Notes: generated from the letters alone by a model not told the origin. Positions 1 to 6,226 are shown, counted from the first letter of the stretch. The stretch is 6,983 bases of DNA from Vulcanimicrobiota bacterium (GCA_019233415.1 JAFAMK010000053.1:1-6983), one strand, 5' to 3'. Made by a program: numbers and translations.

Positions 1-2663
1 AAAAAAACAACGACCGGCGTTCCCGCCCCCGGCGTGGCGAGGTACGTGCCGTAGTTGTTGGTGTTGAGCAGGTTCTGCACGCCGAGCTGGATGTCGACGC
101 TCTTGGCAACCGGGTGGAGCGCGGTGAGATCGACCTGCGTGAACGGCGGCTGGAAGTACGCGTTGTTCTTGCCTTCGTAGTCCACGCCCAACCCGAGGAA
201 CGTGCCGTCCTTCATCGCGTAGGTCAGCTGACCATAGCCCTTGAGATACGGGATGCAGGTCGGGATACCGGGCGCGGCGACACCGTTGCCGCAAATCTGC
301 ACGTTGTTGACCGGGAAGCTTTGGCTACCCGCGACGTAGAAGCTCGACGTCAGCCCCTGGACGATCGAGCGCTCCGCGGCGAACGCAATGTTGCCGCCCA
401 GCCCGCTGCGCGGCGCGTACTTGTACTTCAGTGTGGCGATCTGCGTCGTCAGTTTTGCGACGTTGATCGGCGCGAAGATGCCCTCCAAACCGCCGTTCGC
501 CGGGATCGCCGTCGTCAGCGTCTCGAAGACGTTGTGGATCACCGAGTCCTGCAGATCGAGGCTGAGCACGCTCCCATTGTGGAAGCGCTTGTCGACGCCC
601 ATGCTGTAGGCGATGCTCACCTCCGGCAGCAGGTCGGCGTTCTTCTCGGTCAGCGAACCGCCGAGCGCGTAGATCCCCAGCGCCTGGTCCGGCGGCTTCT
701 GGAAGGTCGCGGTGCCGCTCAGCTGCCCGACGTACGGGAACGTCGTCGACGTGCCGTACGCCGCGCGGTACGAGACGTCGCCCGCGGGGCGGAACGTCAG
801 CGCGACGTGCGGGTCGAAGCGCGCGATCGTGCGCCGGAACCCGACCAGCGTCGGATCGGTCAGCGACGTCGGCCGCCAGCCGACGACCGTGTAGAGCGTG
901 TCGTAGAGCCCGACGTTGACGCCGAGGTTGCGAATTCGCTGGATGTCGCCGGTCAGCGAGACCGTCGAGTAGCGGTTGGTCGAGAAGGGCACCGCCGTGC
1001 AGACGGGCTGGGTGCACCCGACGAACGCGATCGTGCTCGTCCCGTGGAAGTCGTACGTGAGGTTGTAGAGGTCGCCCCCGAACGGGTGCAGATACGAGAA
1101 CGTCGTTCCGTACAGCTTGTCTTTCTCGAATGTCTCGAACGACGTCTGGTAGCACTCCGTCTGCCCGTTGACCACCGTCGTCCCGCCCGACGGGTTCGTC
1201 AGGCTCGAGAACGGCGGCGAGCACGCCGCCGTGAAGCCGGCGTCATTCGGAGCGTTCGGCGGCGAGAAGCCGGACGGGTAGTTGATCTCGCCGAGACCGA
1301 GGATGATCTCCGGCTCGATGCTGCCGACGTACGGCCGCATCAACAGCGTTCCGCCGCCGAGCGTCGTGCGGAGCTGCGCGTCGAACAGCGTCTGGTTGTT
1401 GTAAACCGACGATCCCGGGAACCAGCCGTACGCGTTCACCTTCTGGCCGATCAAGTTCGCGTTGGCGGGGTTCGTGCAGACGCCGGTGTTCGGGCCGTTG
1501 GGATTCGTGCACGCGATGATCGTCTGCGGCCCGAGCGCGGTGCCCCACGCCGTTCCCTGCGGGCTGTAGCCGCCCCACGCGCCGACGAAGCCCGCTTCGA
1601 ACGACGTCACCGGCGAGAGCTCGTACCGCCCTTTGAGAACCTCGCCCTTACTGAAGAACGAGCCGCTCGCGTCGTCGCAGAACTGGATGACCGCTGTACC
1701 ATTCCCTTGCGGGAGAACCTCGCACCGTTTCGTTTGGTAGTACGGTCCGTTGTTGCCGTCCACGCCCATTCCGACGACCCACTGGAACTTGCCCGCGGAG
1801 CCGGTGGTGAGCATGTGGCTGAACTGCGTCTGGTAGTTGTCGAAGCCGGTCGTGAATTCACCCGTCGTATTGCGCGTGAATGACGGCGTGAGCAGGTTGA
1901 CCGTACCACCGACGGCGATGTTCGCGAACGGCGTCGTGTTGCCCGGACCCGATTGCGTCTCCGCGCCGCCGATGAGGTACGACGGATAGTACGTGCTAAC
2001 CCAGACGCCGTACTGCCCGAGGGCTAGCGGATGGCCGTCGATGAGGACTTGCGTCTCGTACGGCTGGACGCCGCCGACGATAATGCTCGTGTCCTGCTGG
2101 CTCCCCATCTTCTGGATCGTGACGTCCGGCAGGTGCTGGAGCACGTCGTTGACTTGCGGATTGCCGAGGTTGGTGAAGGCCTGGCCGACGATGTAGCTCG
2201 ACGTCGCGGTTCCCGTGTTGATCGCGCTTCCGCTTCCGCGGCTGACGGTCGAGACGCGGCCGATCGTTTGCAGCGACGAGAGGTTCGCCTGGTTCAGCGT
2301 CACGGTGACGGGGACGGTCGAGCCCGCCGTCACGGCGAGGTCGGAGAGAACCGCCGCGACGTAGCCGGCGCGCGAGACGTCGATGCGGTAGACGCCGGGC
2401 GGAACGTTGACCGAGAATGCGCCCTTCGCGTCGGTCGTCGTGCTGATCGTGGTCGGACCGCTCAGGACGACAATGGCGCCGGCGAGCGGCCCGCCCGCTG
2501 ACGTGACCGTACCCTGCACGGCGGCCGTCGTGTCCGGTGCGGCGGCGGGCGCCTGCGCGAGGACCGGCGGCCCGTCGGCAGCCCGCGCCGGAACGGCCGC
2601 GGCAGCCAAGCAAAGCGCGAACGCGGCGGCGCCGAGGGCACGCCACGCGTTGCGAACACTCAT
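1..2663 (-). CDS. TonB-dependent outer-membrane receptor with N-terminal carboxypeptidase-regulatory-like domain (3' end outside window)
   Basis: Energised uptake of a large substrate (siderophore, cobalamin, glycan or similar) across the outer membrane is the family role; the substrate cannot be told from sequence. The frame is open for 887 codons from ATG 2663 to the window edge with no stop. Residues 1-29 form a signal peptide ending ARA-AD. Residues 48-124 are a beta-sandwich carboxypeptidase-regulatory-like domain (VQGTV, DAKGAFSV, PPGVYRIDVSRAGY). Residues about 150-262 are the plug: an LQHLPDVTIQ stretch at 175-184, VLIDGHPL at 206-213 and the plug-end motif IAVGGTVNLLTP at 249-260. 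From about 265 the chain alternates in beta-barrel style, and VQNLLNTNNYGTYL at 862-875 is the usual pattern close to the C-terminus, so probably only a few tens of residues are missing. A TonB box is not certain; TIGRVSTV at 133-140 is the best candidate. The start is supported by GGAG at 2673-2676, nine bases upstream. The ten mature cysteines come in five close pairs. A terminator separates it from rpsU, so it probably has its own promoter. Confidence 0.95.
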   Translation of the reverse strand, partial: MSVRNAWRALGAAAFALCLAAAAVPARAADGPPVLAQAPAAAPDTTAAVQGTVTSAGGPLAGAIVVLSGPTTISTTTDAKGAFSVNVPPGVYRIDVSRAGYVAAVLSDLAVTAGSTVPVTVTLNQANLSSLQTIGRVSTVSRGSGSAINTGTATSSYIVGQAFTNLGNPQVNDVLQHLPDVTIQKMGSQQDTSIIVGGVQPYETQVLIDGHPLALGQYGVWVSTYYPSYLIGGAETQSGPGNTTPFANIAVGGTVNLLTPSFTRNTTGEFTTGFDNYQTQFSHMLTTGSAGKFQWVVGMGVDGNNGPYYQTKRCEVLPQGNGTAVIQFCDDASGSFFSKGEVLKGRYELSPVTSFEAGFVGAWGGYSPQGTAWGTALGPQTIIACTNPNGPNTGVCTNPANANLIGQKVNAYGWFPGSSVYNNQTLFDAQLRTTLGGGTLLMRPYVGSIEPEIILGLGEINYPSGFSPPNAPNDAGFTAACSPPFSSLTNPSGGTTVVNGQTECYQTSFETFEKDKLYGTTFSYLHPFGGDLYNLTYDFHGTSTIAFVGCTQPVCTAVPFSTNRYSTVSLTGDIQRIRNLGVNVGLYDTLYTVVGWRPTSLTDPTLVGFRRTIARFDPHVALTFRPAGDVSYRAAYGTSTTFPYVGQLSGTATFQKPPDQALGIYALGGSLTEKNADLLPEVSIAYSMGVDKRFHNGSVLSLDLQDSVIHNVFETLTTAIPANGGLEGIFAPINVAKLTTQIATLKYKYAPRSGLGGNIAFAAERSIVQGLTSSFYVAGSQSFPVNNVQICGNGVAAPGIPTCIPYLKGYGQLTYAMKDGTFLGLGVDYEGKNNAYFQPPFTQVDLTALHPVAKSVDIQLGVQNLLNTNNYGTYLATPGAGTPVVVF

Positions 2664-2684
2664 GTTGTAAATCTCCACGGACAA

Positions 2685-2742
2685 AGCCGGCGCTCTGTTG
2701 CGTCCCGGCTGGTTATGAAGATGTTAAGCGTCCCGGCCGGCT
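2685..2742 (-). repeat. Direct repeat inside an inverted repeat, leader of the TonB receptor gene
   Basis: The 10-base word GCGTCCCGGC (plus strand) occurs exactly at 2700-2709 and again at 2728-2737, 28 bases apart. Both copies lie inside 7-base inverted arms, AGCCGGC at 2685-2691 and GCCGGCT at 2736-2742. The block sits 22 to 79 bases upstream of the receptor start, where an operator or a folded mRNA leader could act. In a GC-rich genome short GC repeats also arise by chance. I could not find a convincing -35/-10 pair here, so the receptor promoter is not placed. Confidence 0.4.
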
Positions 2743-2771
2743 CCTCTTTTCGCCAGATGGCCCGAGCACGC

Positions 2772-2798
2772 AAAAAAGCACCCGCTGGAAGCGGGCGC
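2772..2798 (-). terminator. Rho-independent terminator of rpsU
   Basis: Read on the minus strand, 2798-2778 folds into a 9-bp stem with one G-U pair (arms GCGCCCGCT and AGCGGGTGC) closed by a three-base TCC loop, followed directly by six T (2777-2772). It lies 26 bases past the rpsU stop and ends transcription before the TonB receptor leader. The stem and T-run are seen directly. Confidence 0.93.
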
Positions 2799-2824
2799 CC
2801 TCTTGCTGGTCTGCGGAAGAGCGG

Positions 2825-2995
2825 CTAGCTGCGCCGCTTGCGCGCGGCGGCGCTCTTCTTCTTGCGGCGGACGCTGGGTTTCTCGTAGTGCTCGTGCTTA
2901 CGCGCCTCAGCGAGGACGCCAGCCTTTTGGGTCGCCTTCTTGAACCGGCGCAGGGCGCTCTCAATCGTCTCGCCCGGTGCGACTCGAATCTCCAT
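2825..2995 (-). CDS. rpsU: 30S ribosomal protein S21
   Basis: Small, very basic component of the 30S ribosomal subunit that sits near the 3' end of 16S rRNA and helps translation initiation. The 56-residue product shows the family signature: ESALRRFKK at 12-20, then AGVLAEARKHEHYEKPSVRR at 25-44, where YEKPS followed by an Arg/Lys-rich tail (RRKKKSAAARKRRS) is typical. Length is near the lower end of the usual range (roughly 55-70 aa) and nothing appears to be missing. The start ATG at 2995 is fixed by the strong ribosome binding site GGGAGGTG ten bases upstream. The gene appears to be transcribed alone: promoter at 3062-3091, terminator at 2772-2798. The usual downstream partner yqeY is absent; a TonB receptor gene follows instead. 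Confidence 0.95.
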   Translation of the reverse strand: MEIRVAPGETIESALRRFKKATQKAGVLAEARKHEHYEKPSVRRKKKSAAARKRRS

Positions 2996-3005
2996 TGCTA
3001 CGAAA

Positions 3006-3013
3006 CACCTCCC
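3006..3013 (-). promoter_or_regulatory. Ribosome binding site of rpsU
   Basis: GGGAGGTG on the minus strand, close to the anti-Shine-Dalgarno complement, ten bases before ATG 2995. It is one of the strongest such sites in the window, fitting a highly expressed ribosomal gene, and it decides the start. Confidence 0.8.
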
Positions 3014-3061
3014 TCCACCACGGCCAAAGCCGCTTCATGGCCCAAACGGACCCGACGAGGG

Positions 3062-3091
3062 AGCTTACCACGCCAACACCCCCGCCGTCAA
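3062..3091 (-). promoter_or_regulatory. Probable sigma70-type promoter of rpsU
   Basis: Minus strand: -35 TTGACG at 3091-3086 (five of six consensus bases), an 18-base spacer, then -10 TAAGCT at 3067-3062 preceded by TGG, which gives an extended -10. The -10 box is only a partial match. It lies about 65 bases upstream of the rpsU start and just after the stop of the preceding gene, which is where a dedicated rpsU promoter is expected. Confidence 0.6.
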
Positions 3092-3097
3092 AGCATT

Positions 3098-3122
3098 CCG
3101 TGCGGTAGCCCACTCAGCACGG
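3098..3122 (-). terminator. Weak hairpin across the stop codon of the 189-aa gene
   Basis: Minus-strand arms CCGTGC (3122-3117) and GCACGG (3103-3098) could pair around a 13-base loop that contains the TGA stop. No T-run follows, only a short CTTT that merges into the rpsU -35 box, so it is at most a weak or factor-assisted terminator and may be chance. Confidence 0.25.
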
Positions 3123-3683
3123 GGAGGTGTTCGCCTGATACCACGCAGACACGTGGGCTTGGTAGTCGGCCATCGGCTCGGGGTTCCCCGCATGGTCGGA
3201 CCCCGCGTACCATTCGGAGCCGTTGCTCCCGTAATAGATGTACCCCTCGAGGACGCCGCTGTTGTTCGGCCCAGAATAGATCGCATCGGTCGAGGTCCAG
3301 ACCGAACCGTCTGGCAGGTGATAGACACCGTTCGAGTCTTGATAGACCGAGCCGCTCCCCTGCTGCGAGCGAAAGAAGAGCGGCGATGGGCAGAGGCCGC
3401 TACCGCAGGGCTTGTTGACGTAGTTGTCCGCAGAGCGCTCGGCGCTCGGTGGCTTCCCGCCGATCTCCGGGTGGCGACTCACATCGAACGACGCCGGCAC
3501 GCGCGTCGCCATGACGTCGGCGGCCGTGTATCCAGAAACGGCGACATGCCAATCGCCGGCCGTGACCTGTCGCCAGCGCGCGACATACCGCGAACCGAAT
3601 GTCCGGGGCGCGACGCCGGTGCCGCACGCGGTGCACACCAGCGCAATAGTCCCCGCAAATAGAAAACGCCAACGGCTCGACAT
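3114..3683 (-). CDS. Hypothetical exported protein, probable lipoprotein
   Basis: I do not recognise the family. The 189-residue product begins MSSRWRF, followed by a hydrophobic stretch (residues 7-16) ending LVCTACG. This looks like a lipoprotein leader with Cys20 as the acylated residue, although the cysteine at -3 departs from the usual lipobox, where Leu, Val or Ile is common. The mature part has no further membrane segment. Its C-terminal half (about 108-165) is rich in Gly, Ser, Asn, Tyr and Trp, with a short internal echo GSVYQ (111-115) / GSVWT (126-130). Cysteines occur at 93, 98 and as the very last residue, 189. ATG 3683 is chosen over an in-frame ATG at 3725 because AGGTGA (3694-3699) lies ten bases upstream and the leader then starts cleanly; the longer form would also overlap the preceding gene. 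It follows the 172-aa gene by 28 bases, so the two are probably co-transcribed. Likely located in a membrane or at the cell surface. Confidence 0.72.
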   Translation of the reverse strand: MSSRWRFLFAGTIALVCTACGTGVAPRTFGSRYVARWRQVTAGDWHVAVSGYTAADVMATRVPASFDVSRHPEIGGKPPSAERSADNYVNKPCGSGLCPSPLFFRSQQGSGSVYQDSNGVYHLPDGSVWTSTDAIYSGPNNSGVLEGYIYYGSNGSEWYAGSDHAGNPEPMADYQAHVSAWYQANTSPC

Positions 3684-3711
3684 AGGTACCCCGTCACCTG
3701 ATGTATGCGCG

Positions 3712-4230
3712 TTACGCTGGACCAAAAACGATGTTCCGGGATAAATCTTTCGGGTATCGCAGCGACGTGTACGCGAAGCCGTCGAGCACGTCCAGCGTGA
3801 GCAGAAGCGTCACGCCATGCGTCAGCGAGAGGTCGATGTCGGCGCGCTCTCTTCCCTGCTCGTGGCGAAGTGGTGTTCCCGCCCGGCGCGGCATGGCAGC
3901 TCGTGCGGCTCCGCGTTCGCGATAGGTTGCCAGAAACGTCACGTCGACGTGCCGGCCTGGCACCTGAACGAGTCCGTAGGCCGGTGCAGCGGTGATTGCG
4001 ACAGGATCATGCGCGCCGCCGACACTCGCGACAACGACGGAGTTAGCATTTGCCCATCCACGAGCGGCAAACGGTAAGAGGCGTACTCGGCGCGGCGACA
4101 CGGCAACGTCGACCACGAGCGAGTCGTGCTTCGCGACGACATGCCTCGCCGAGGCATTTTCCTGTGCGCCGACACTCGACGAGATCAGAACCGATGCGAG
4201 TGCACCGGCTAGGACGCGCCACACCACCAT
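3712..4230 (-). CDS. Hypothetical secreted protein, unrecognised family
   Basis: I do not recognise this 172-residue protein. Residues 1-22 form a signal peptide (hydrophobic VLAGALASVLI at 6-16, probable cleavage after VGA before QENA), so the product should be periplasmic or outside. The mature chain has no cysteine and no other long hydrophobic helix. It alternates short beta-like hydrophobic stretches (LVVDVAV 38-44, NSVVVASV 63-70, HVDVTFLATY 94-103, GVTLLLTLDVL 139-149) around an Arg-rich segment at 104-129, which suggests a small beta-rich domain. ATG 4230 is fixed by the site GGAGG at 4237-4241, six bases upstream, and by the signal peptide; an in-frame ATG at 4311 would run into hinT. 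It is first in a two-gene unit with its own promoter at 4262-4290. By hand count about 56 of 172 codons end in A or T, clearly more than its neighbours, including AGA, TTA, CTA and GTA. Confidence 0.75.
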   Translation of the reverse strand: MVVWRVLAGALASVLISSSVGAQENASARHVVAKHDSLVVDVAVSPRRVRLLPFAARGWANANSVVVASVGGAHDPVAITAAPAYGLVQVPGRHVDVTFLATYRERGAARAAMPRRAGTPLRHEQGRERADIDLSLTHGVTLLLTLDVLDGFAYTSLRYPKDLSRNIVFGPA

Positions 4231-4261
4231 TTCGCGCCTCCGCGGTCGTGATAACCAGAGT

Positions 4262-4290
4262 ATGCTAGCAGCGCAGCGTCCGGTCGTCAA
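4262..4290 (-). promoter_or_regulatory. Sigma70-type promoter of the two-gene exported-protein unit
   Basis: Minus strand: -35 TTGACG at 4290-4285, a 17-base spacer, -10 TAGCAT at 4267-4262 (four of six consensus bases). Transcription would start near 4255, leaving a leader of about 25 bases before ATG 4230 that holds its GGAGG site. The -35 box begins five bases after the hinT stop, so the downstream pair can be expressed independently of the hinT operon. Confidence 0.65.
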
Positions 4291-4295
4291 TGGGC

Positions 4296-4646
4296 TCAAC
4301 CCGGAGGCCATGCCAAATGGCGGCCGGCGAGCACGTGGGCGTGGAGGTGGTGGACGCTTTGGCCGGCGTCGGGGCCTTCGTTGATGACGACGCGGTAGCC
4401 GTTCGTGCCGAAGCGGCGGCCGAGTTCGGATGCTGCGGCGAGGAGGCGGGCGGCGCGGACGTCTTCTGCGGTTTGCGTGAAGTCACTGAGGTGCGCGGCA
4501 TGTTCGGTTGGGACGACGAGGATGTGGGTCGGCGCTTGCGGGTTGAGGTCGCGGAATGCGACGACGTGCTCGTCGCGCAACACTTCCTGGGCGTTGATTT
4601 CTTTCCGCACGATTTTGCAGAAAATGCAGGCCGGATCGGTCGCCAT
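4296..4646 (-). CDS. hinT: HIT-family purine nucleoside phosphoramidase (HinT type)
   Basis: Cytosolic histidine-triad hydrolase; the family cleaves AMP from nucleoside phosphoramidates such as AMP-lysine adducts left by aminoacyl-tRNA synthetases. The 116 residues are full length for bacterial HinT. Near the N-terminus are CIFCKIVRKE (7-16), whose CxxC (Cys7, Cys10) is the zinc-binding variant seen in many bacterial HIT proteins, and AFRDLNPQAPTHILVVP (30-46), a hallmark of the family. The catalytic triad is HLHAHV (His100, His102, His104; His102 should be the nucleophile) after GQSV. The start ATG 4646 has GAGGG a few bases upstream. Its start is 11 bases after the stop of the stalk-domain gene, so it is probably the last gene of that operon. 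Co-transcription with exported and glycan genes need not mean a shared function; hinT is a housekeeping gene. In many Bacillota it sits directly upstream of rpsU. Confidence 0.95.
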   Translation of the reverse strand: MATDPACIFCKIVRKEINAQEVLRDEHVVAFRDLNPQAPTHILVVPTEHAAHLSDFTQTAEDVRAARLLAAASELGRRFGTNGYRVVINEGPDAGQSVHHLHAHVLAGRHLAWPPG

Positions 4647-4657
4647 CGGTGCCCTCG

Positions 4658-6226
4658 CTAGTGCGTTCGGACGTTGAACGTCCAGGAGCGCGACTGCGGG
4701 TTGCCGGCGTTGTCGGCGATCGTGATCTTCACGGTCACCGGCCCGTCGGGGAGCGCCGCGCCCGGACTGTAGGTGATGAACTGGTCGGTGCGGGTCGACG
4801 CCGCGGTGACGTCGAGCCCGTTGACCTCGATCCGTACCTTGGCGACGTCGATGCCGACGTCCGTCGGCGAACGGTACGTCGCGTAGATCGACGGCTTGTT
4901 GTTGTTCACCGTTTGGCCGCCCGGCGGCGCAATGTCGACGATCTGCGGCGCGGTCGTCGTCACCGCGACGAGCTGCGGCGCCTCGGCGCGCGGGGCTTCG
5001 GTCGTGCCGATGGTCAGGTGGCCGTAGACGGTCGTGCGGCTGAAGTTCACGCCGGCCGGCACCGTGTACTTCGTCGTGTACGTCCCCGGCTGCGTCTCCG
5101 GAAGCGGAAGTCCCGTCAAGTAGCTGCCGATGTCGAACGACGCCTTGCCGCCCGGCGTGCCGTGCATCGTCACGACGAACGCGTCGTTCGCGCGCAGCGG
5201 GCCTTTCGCGCTGACCGCGATGTCGGTGATCTGCGCGTTGCCGGCCGGAGTCGGCGTCTGCGGCATCGCGCGCGAGACGATGATCTGCCGCTTCTCGCCG
5301 GTGTCGGGGTTGAGCCGCACCGTCACGTTGTCGCCGACCTTGAGGTCGCCGACCGCCGCCGGCGCGCCGTTCAGCGTGATCGCCGTGCTCTTGTCGGGCG
5401 TGACGACGTAGCCGTTCTGCAGCACGAACGCGGTCTGCGAAACCGCCGCGACCGTCCCGACCCGCGAGGCATAGCGCGCGATGACCTGATCGACGCGGCC
5501 GTCGCTGCGCAGGATCACGCTGACCGCGTCGCCGACGTGCATGTCGTCCAGCGAAGCGGGAGTCGTCGTGCGCGTGACGACGTCTTGCACGACGATGCGC
5601 GCGTCGGAGGTGATCGCGATCGTGCGGACCGACTGGCCGCGCGTCACCGTGATCGACTCGGGTGCGGAGGTCAGGTCGATCGCGCTGACCGTGCCGACGA
5701 TCTGGGTCGAGCCGCCCGGCGTGTGCTGTTCGAGCCCCGCGGTGCGGCCGACGACCGACGAGACGACCTCGATCCGCTCGGCCTTCGGGTCGTACGAAAC
5801 CTGCGCGCCGAGCGAGTCGGCGACGAAGCGCAGCGAGACGTAGGTCGCGCCGTCGATCTCGACCGCCGGCGAGTCCATCACGATCGTGCGCGTGTCGACG
5901 CTCGCGCGGCTCGACCCGACGGTGATCGCGATCCGCTTCGAGGGCGCCGAGGCGATGAGGGTCGCGCCGTCACGGGCGACGCTGATCCCGAGGGCGGCAT
6001 AGATGCGCACGACCGGGACGAGGACGCGGTTGTCGACCGTGCGCGGCGCCGGGTCGCGCGAGAGCTCCTCCCCGTTGACGACGATCGCGATCGCGCGAAC
6101 GGGGGCTTCGTCCTTCTTCGGCTGCGCCGCGACGGCCGGCGCGGACCACGCCGCAACGCAGCCGATGAGGAACGCGGCTGTCACCCCGAGCACGTCGAAG
6201 GGGCGACCGGTCCGAATCAGGGGCAT
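4658..6226 (-). CDS. Exported stalk-domain (copper amine oxidase N-terminal-like) protein with Ig-like C-terminus
   Basis: Probable exported surface or periplasmic structural protein of 522 residues; no catalytic site is visible. Residues 1-34 are a signal peptide (hydrophobic 12-26, cleavage near AVAA-QPKK). Residues about 45-155 form a stalk/copper amine oxidase N-terminal-like domain: IVVNGEEL, RVLVPVVRIYAALGISV (67-83) and a second half with DGATYVSLRFVADSLGAQVS (125-144). Residues 176-250 and 255-318 look like two beta-barrel repeats of the DUF5666 type (IVGTVSAID, then GTVAAVS; each ends with a VGD(A/N)V motif and a V/I-rich strand). Residues 332-408 and 427-522 look like Ig-like beta-sandwiches; the last contains DGPVTVKITIADNAGNPQSR (494-513), a common pattern in adhesin-type Ig domains. 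Despite the domain name, nothing suggests amine oxidase activity. The ATG at 6226 overlaps the glycosyltransferase stop by 10 bases, with GAGGTG just upstream, so translation is likely coupled. hinT follows after 11 bases. Confidence 0.88.
   Translation of the reverse strand: MPLIRTGRPFDVLGVTAAFLIGCVAAWSAPAVAAQPKKDEAPVRAIAIVVNGEELSRDPAPRTVDNRVLVPVVRIYAALGISVARDGATLIASAPSKRIAITVGSSRASVDTRTIVMDSPAVEIDGATYVSLRFVADSLGAQVSYDPKAERIEVVSSVVGRTAGLEQHTPGGSTQIVGTVSAIDLTSAPESITVTRGQSVRTIAITSDARIVVQDVVTRTTTPASLDDMHVGDAVSVILRSDGRVDQVIARYASRVGTVAAVSQTAFVLQNGYVVTPDKSTAITLNGAPAAVGDLKVGDNVTVRLNPDTGEKRQIIVSRAMPQTPTPAGNAQITDIAVSAKGPLRANDAFVVTMHGTPGGKASFDIGSYLTGLPLPETQPGTYTTKYTVPAGVNFSRTTVYGHLTIGTTEAPRAEAPQLVAVTTTAPQIVDIAPPGGQTVNNNKPSIYATYRSPTDVGIDVAKVRIEVNGLDVTAASTRTDQFITYSPGAALPDGPVTVKITIADNAGNPQSRSWTFNVRTH

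Noticed and set aside
1..14. A run of seven A at the left edge, possible terminator tail or slippage site
   Set aside because: In the receptor frame it encodes Phe after VVV and is cut off by the window edge. There is no preceding stop or hairpin.
325..1224. A 299-codon minus-strand open frame, and further minus-strand frames at 1243-1578, 1607-1909 and 1996-2646
   Set aside because: These are out of frame with the receptor (whose codons are in register with 2663) and give Arg/Pro-rich nonsense. The receptor frame runs through all of them uninterrupted for 887 codons, so there is no frameshift or gene break to explain.
114..1883. A 589-codon open frame on the plus strand
   Set aside because: It lies fully antisense to the TonB receptor. 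Its translation is dominated by Arg, Val, Asp and Ala with no fold or motif, as expected when a GC-rich gene with few A/T third bases is read backwards. The minus-strand frame has a signal peptide, plug and barrel features.
2537..3662. Plus-strand open frames at 2537-3418 and 2940-3662 crossing rpsU and the lipoprotein gene
   Set aside because: They run antisense across the rpsU terminator, promoter and gene boundaries, have no ribosome binding site that I can see, and give Arg-rich translations.
3112..4290. Mobile-element origin of the two-gene unit
   Set aside because: No transposase, terminal inverted repeats or target-site duplication were found at the edges, and the second gene's third-base composition matches that of hinT. 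Only the 172-aa gene stands out in composition.
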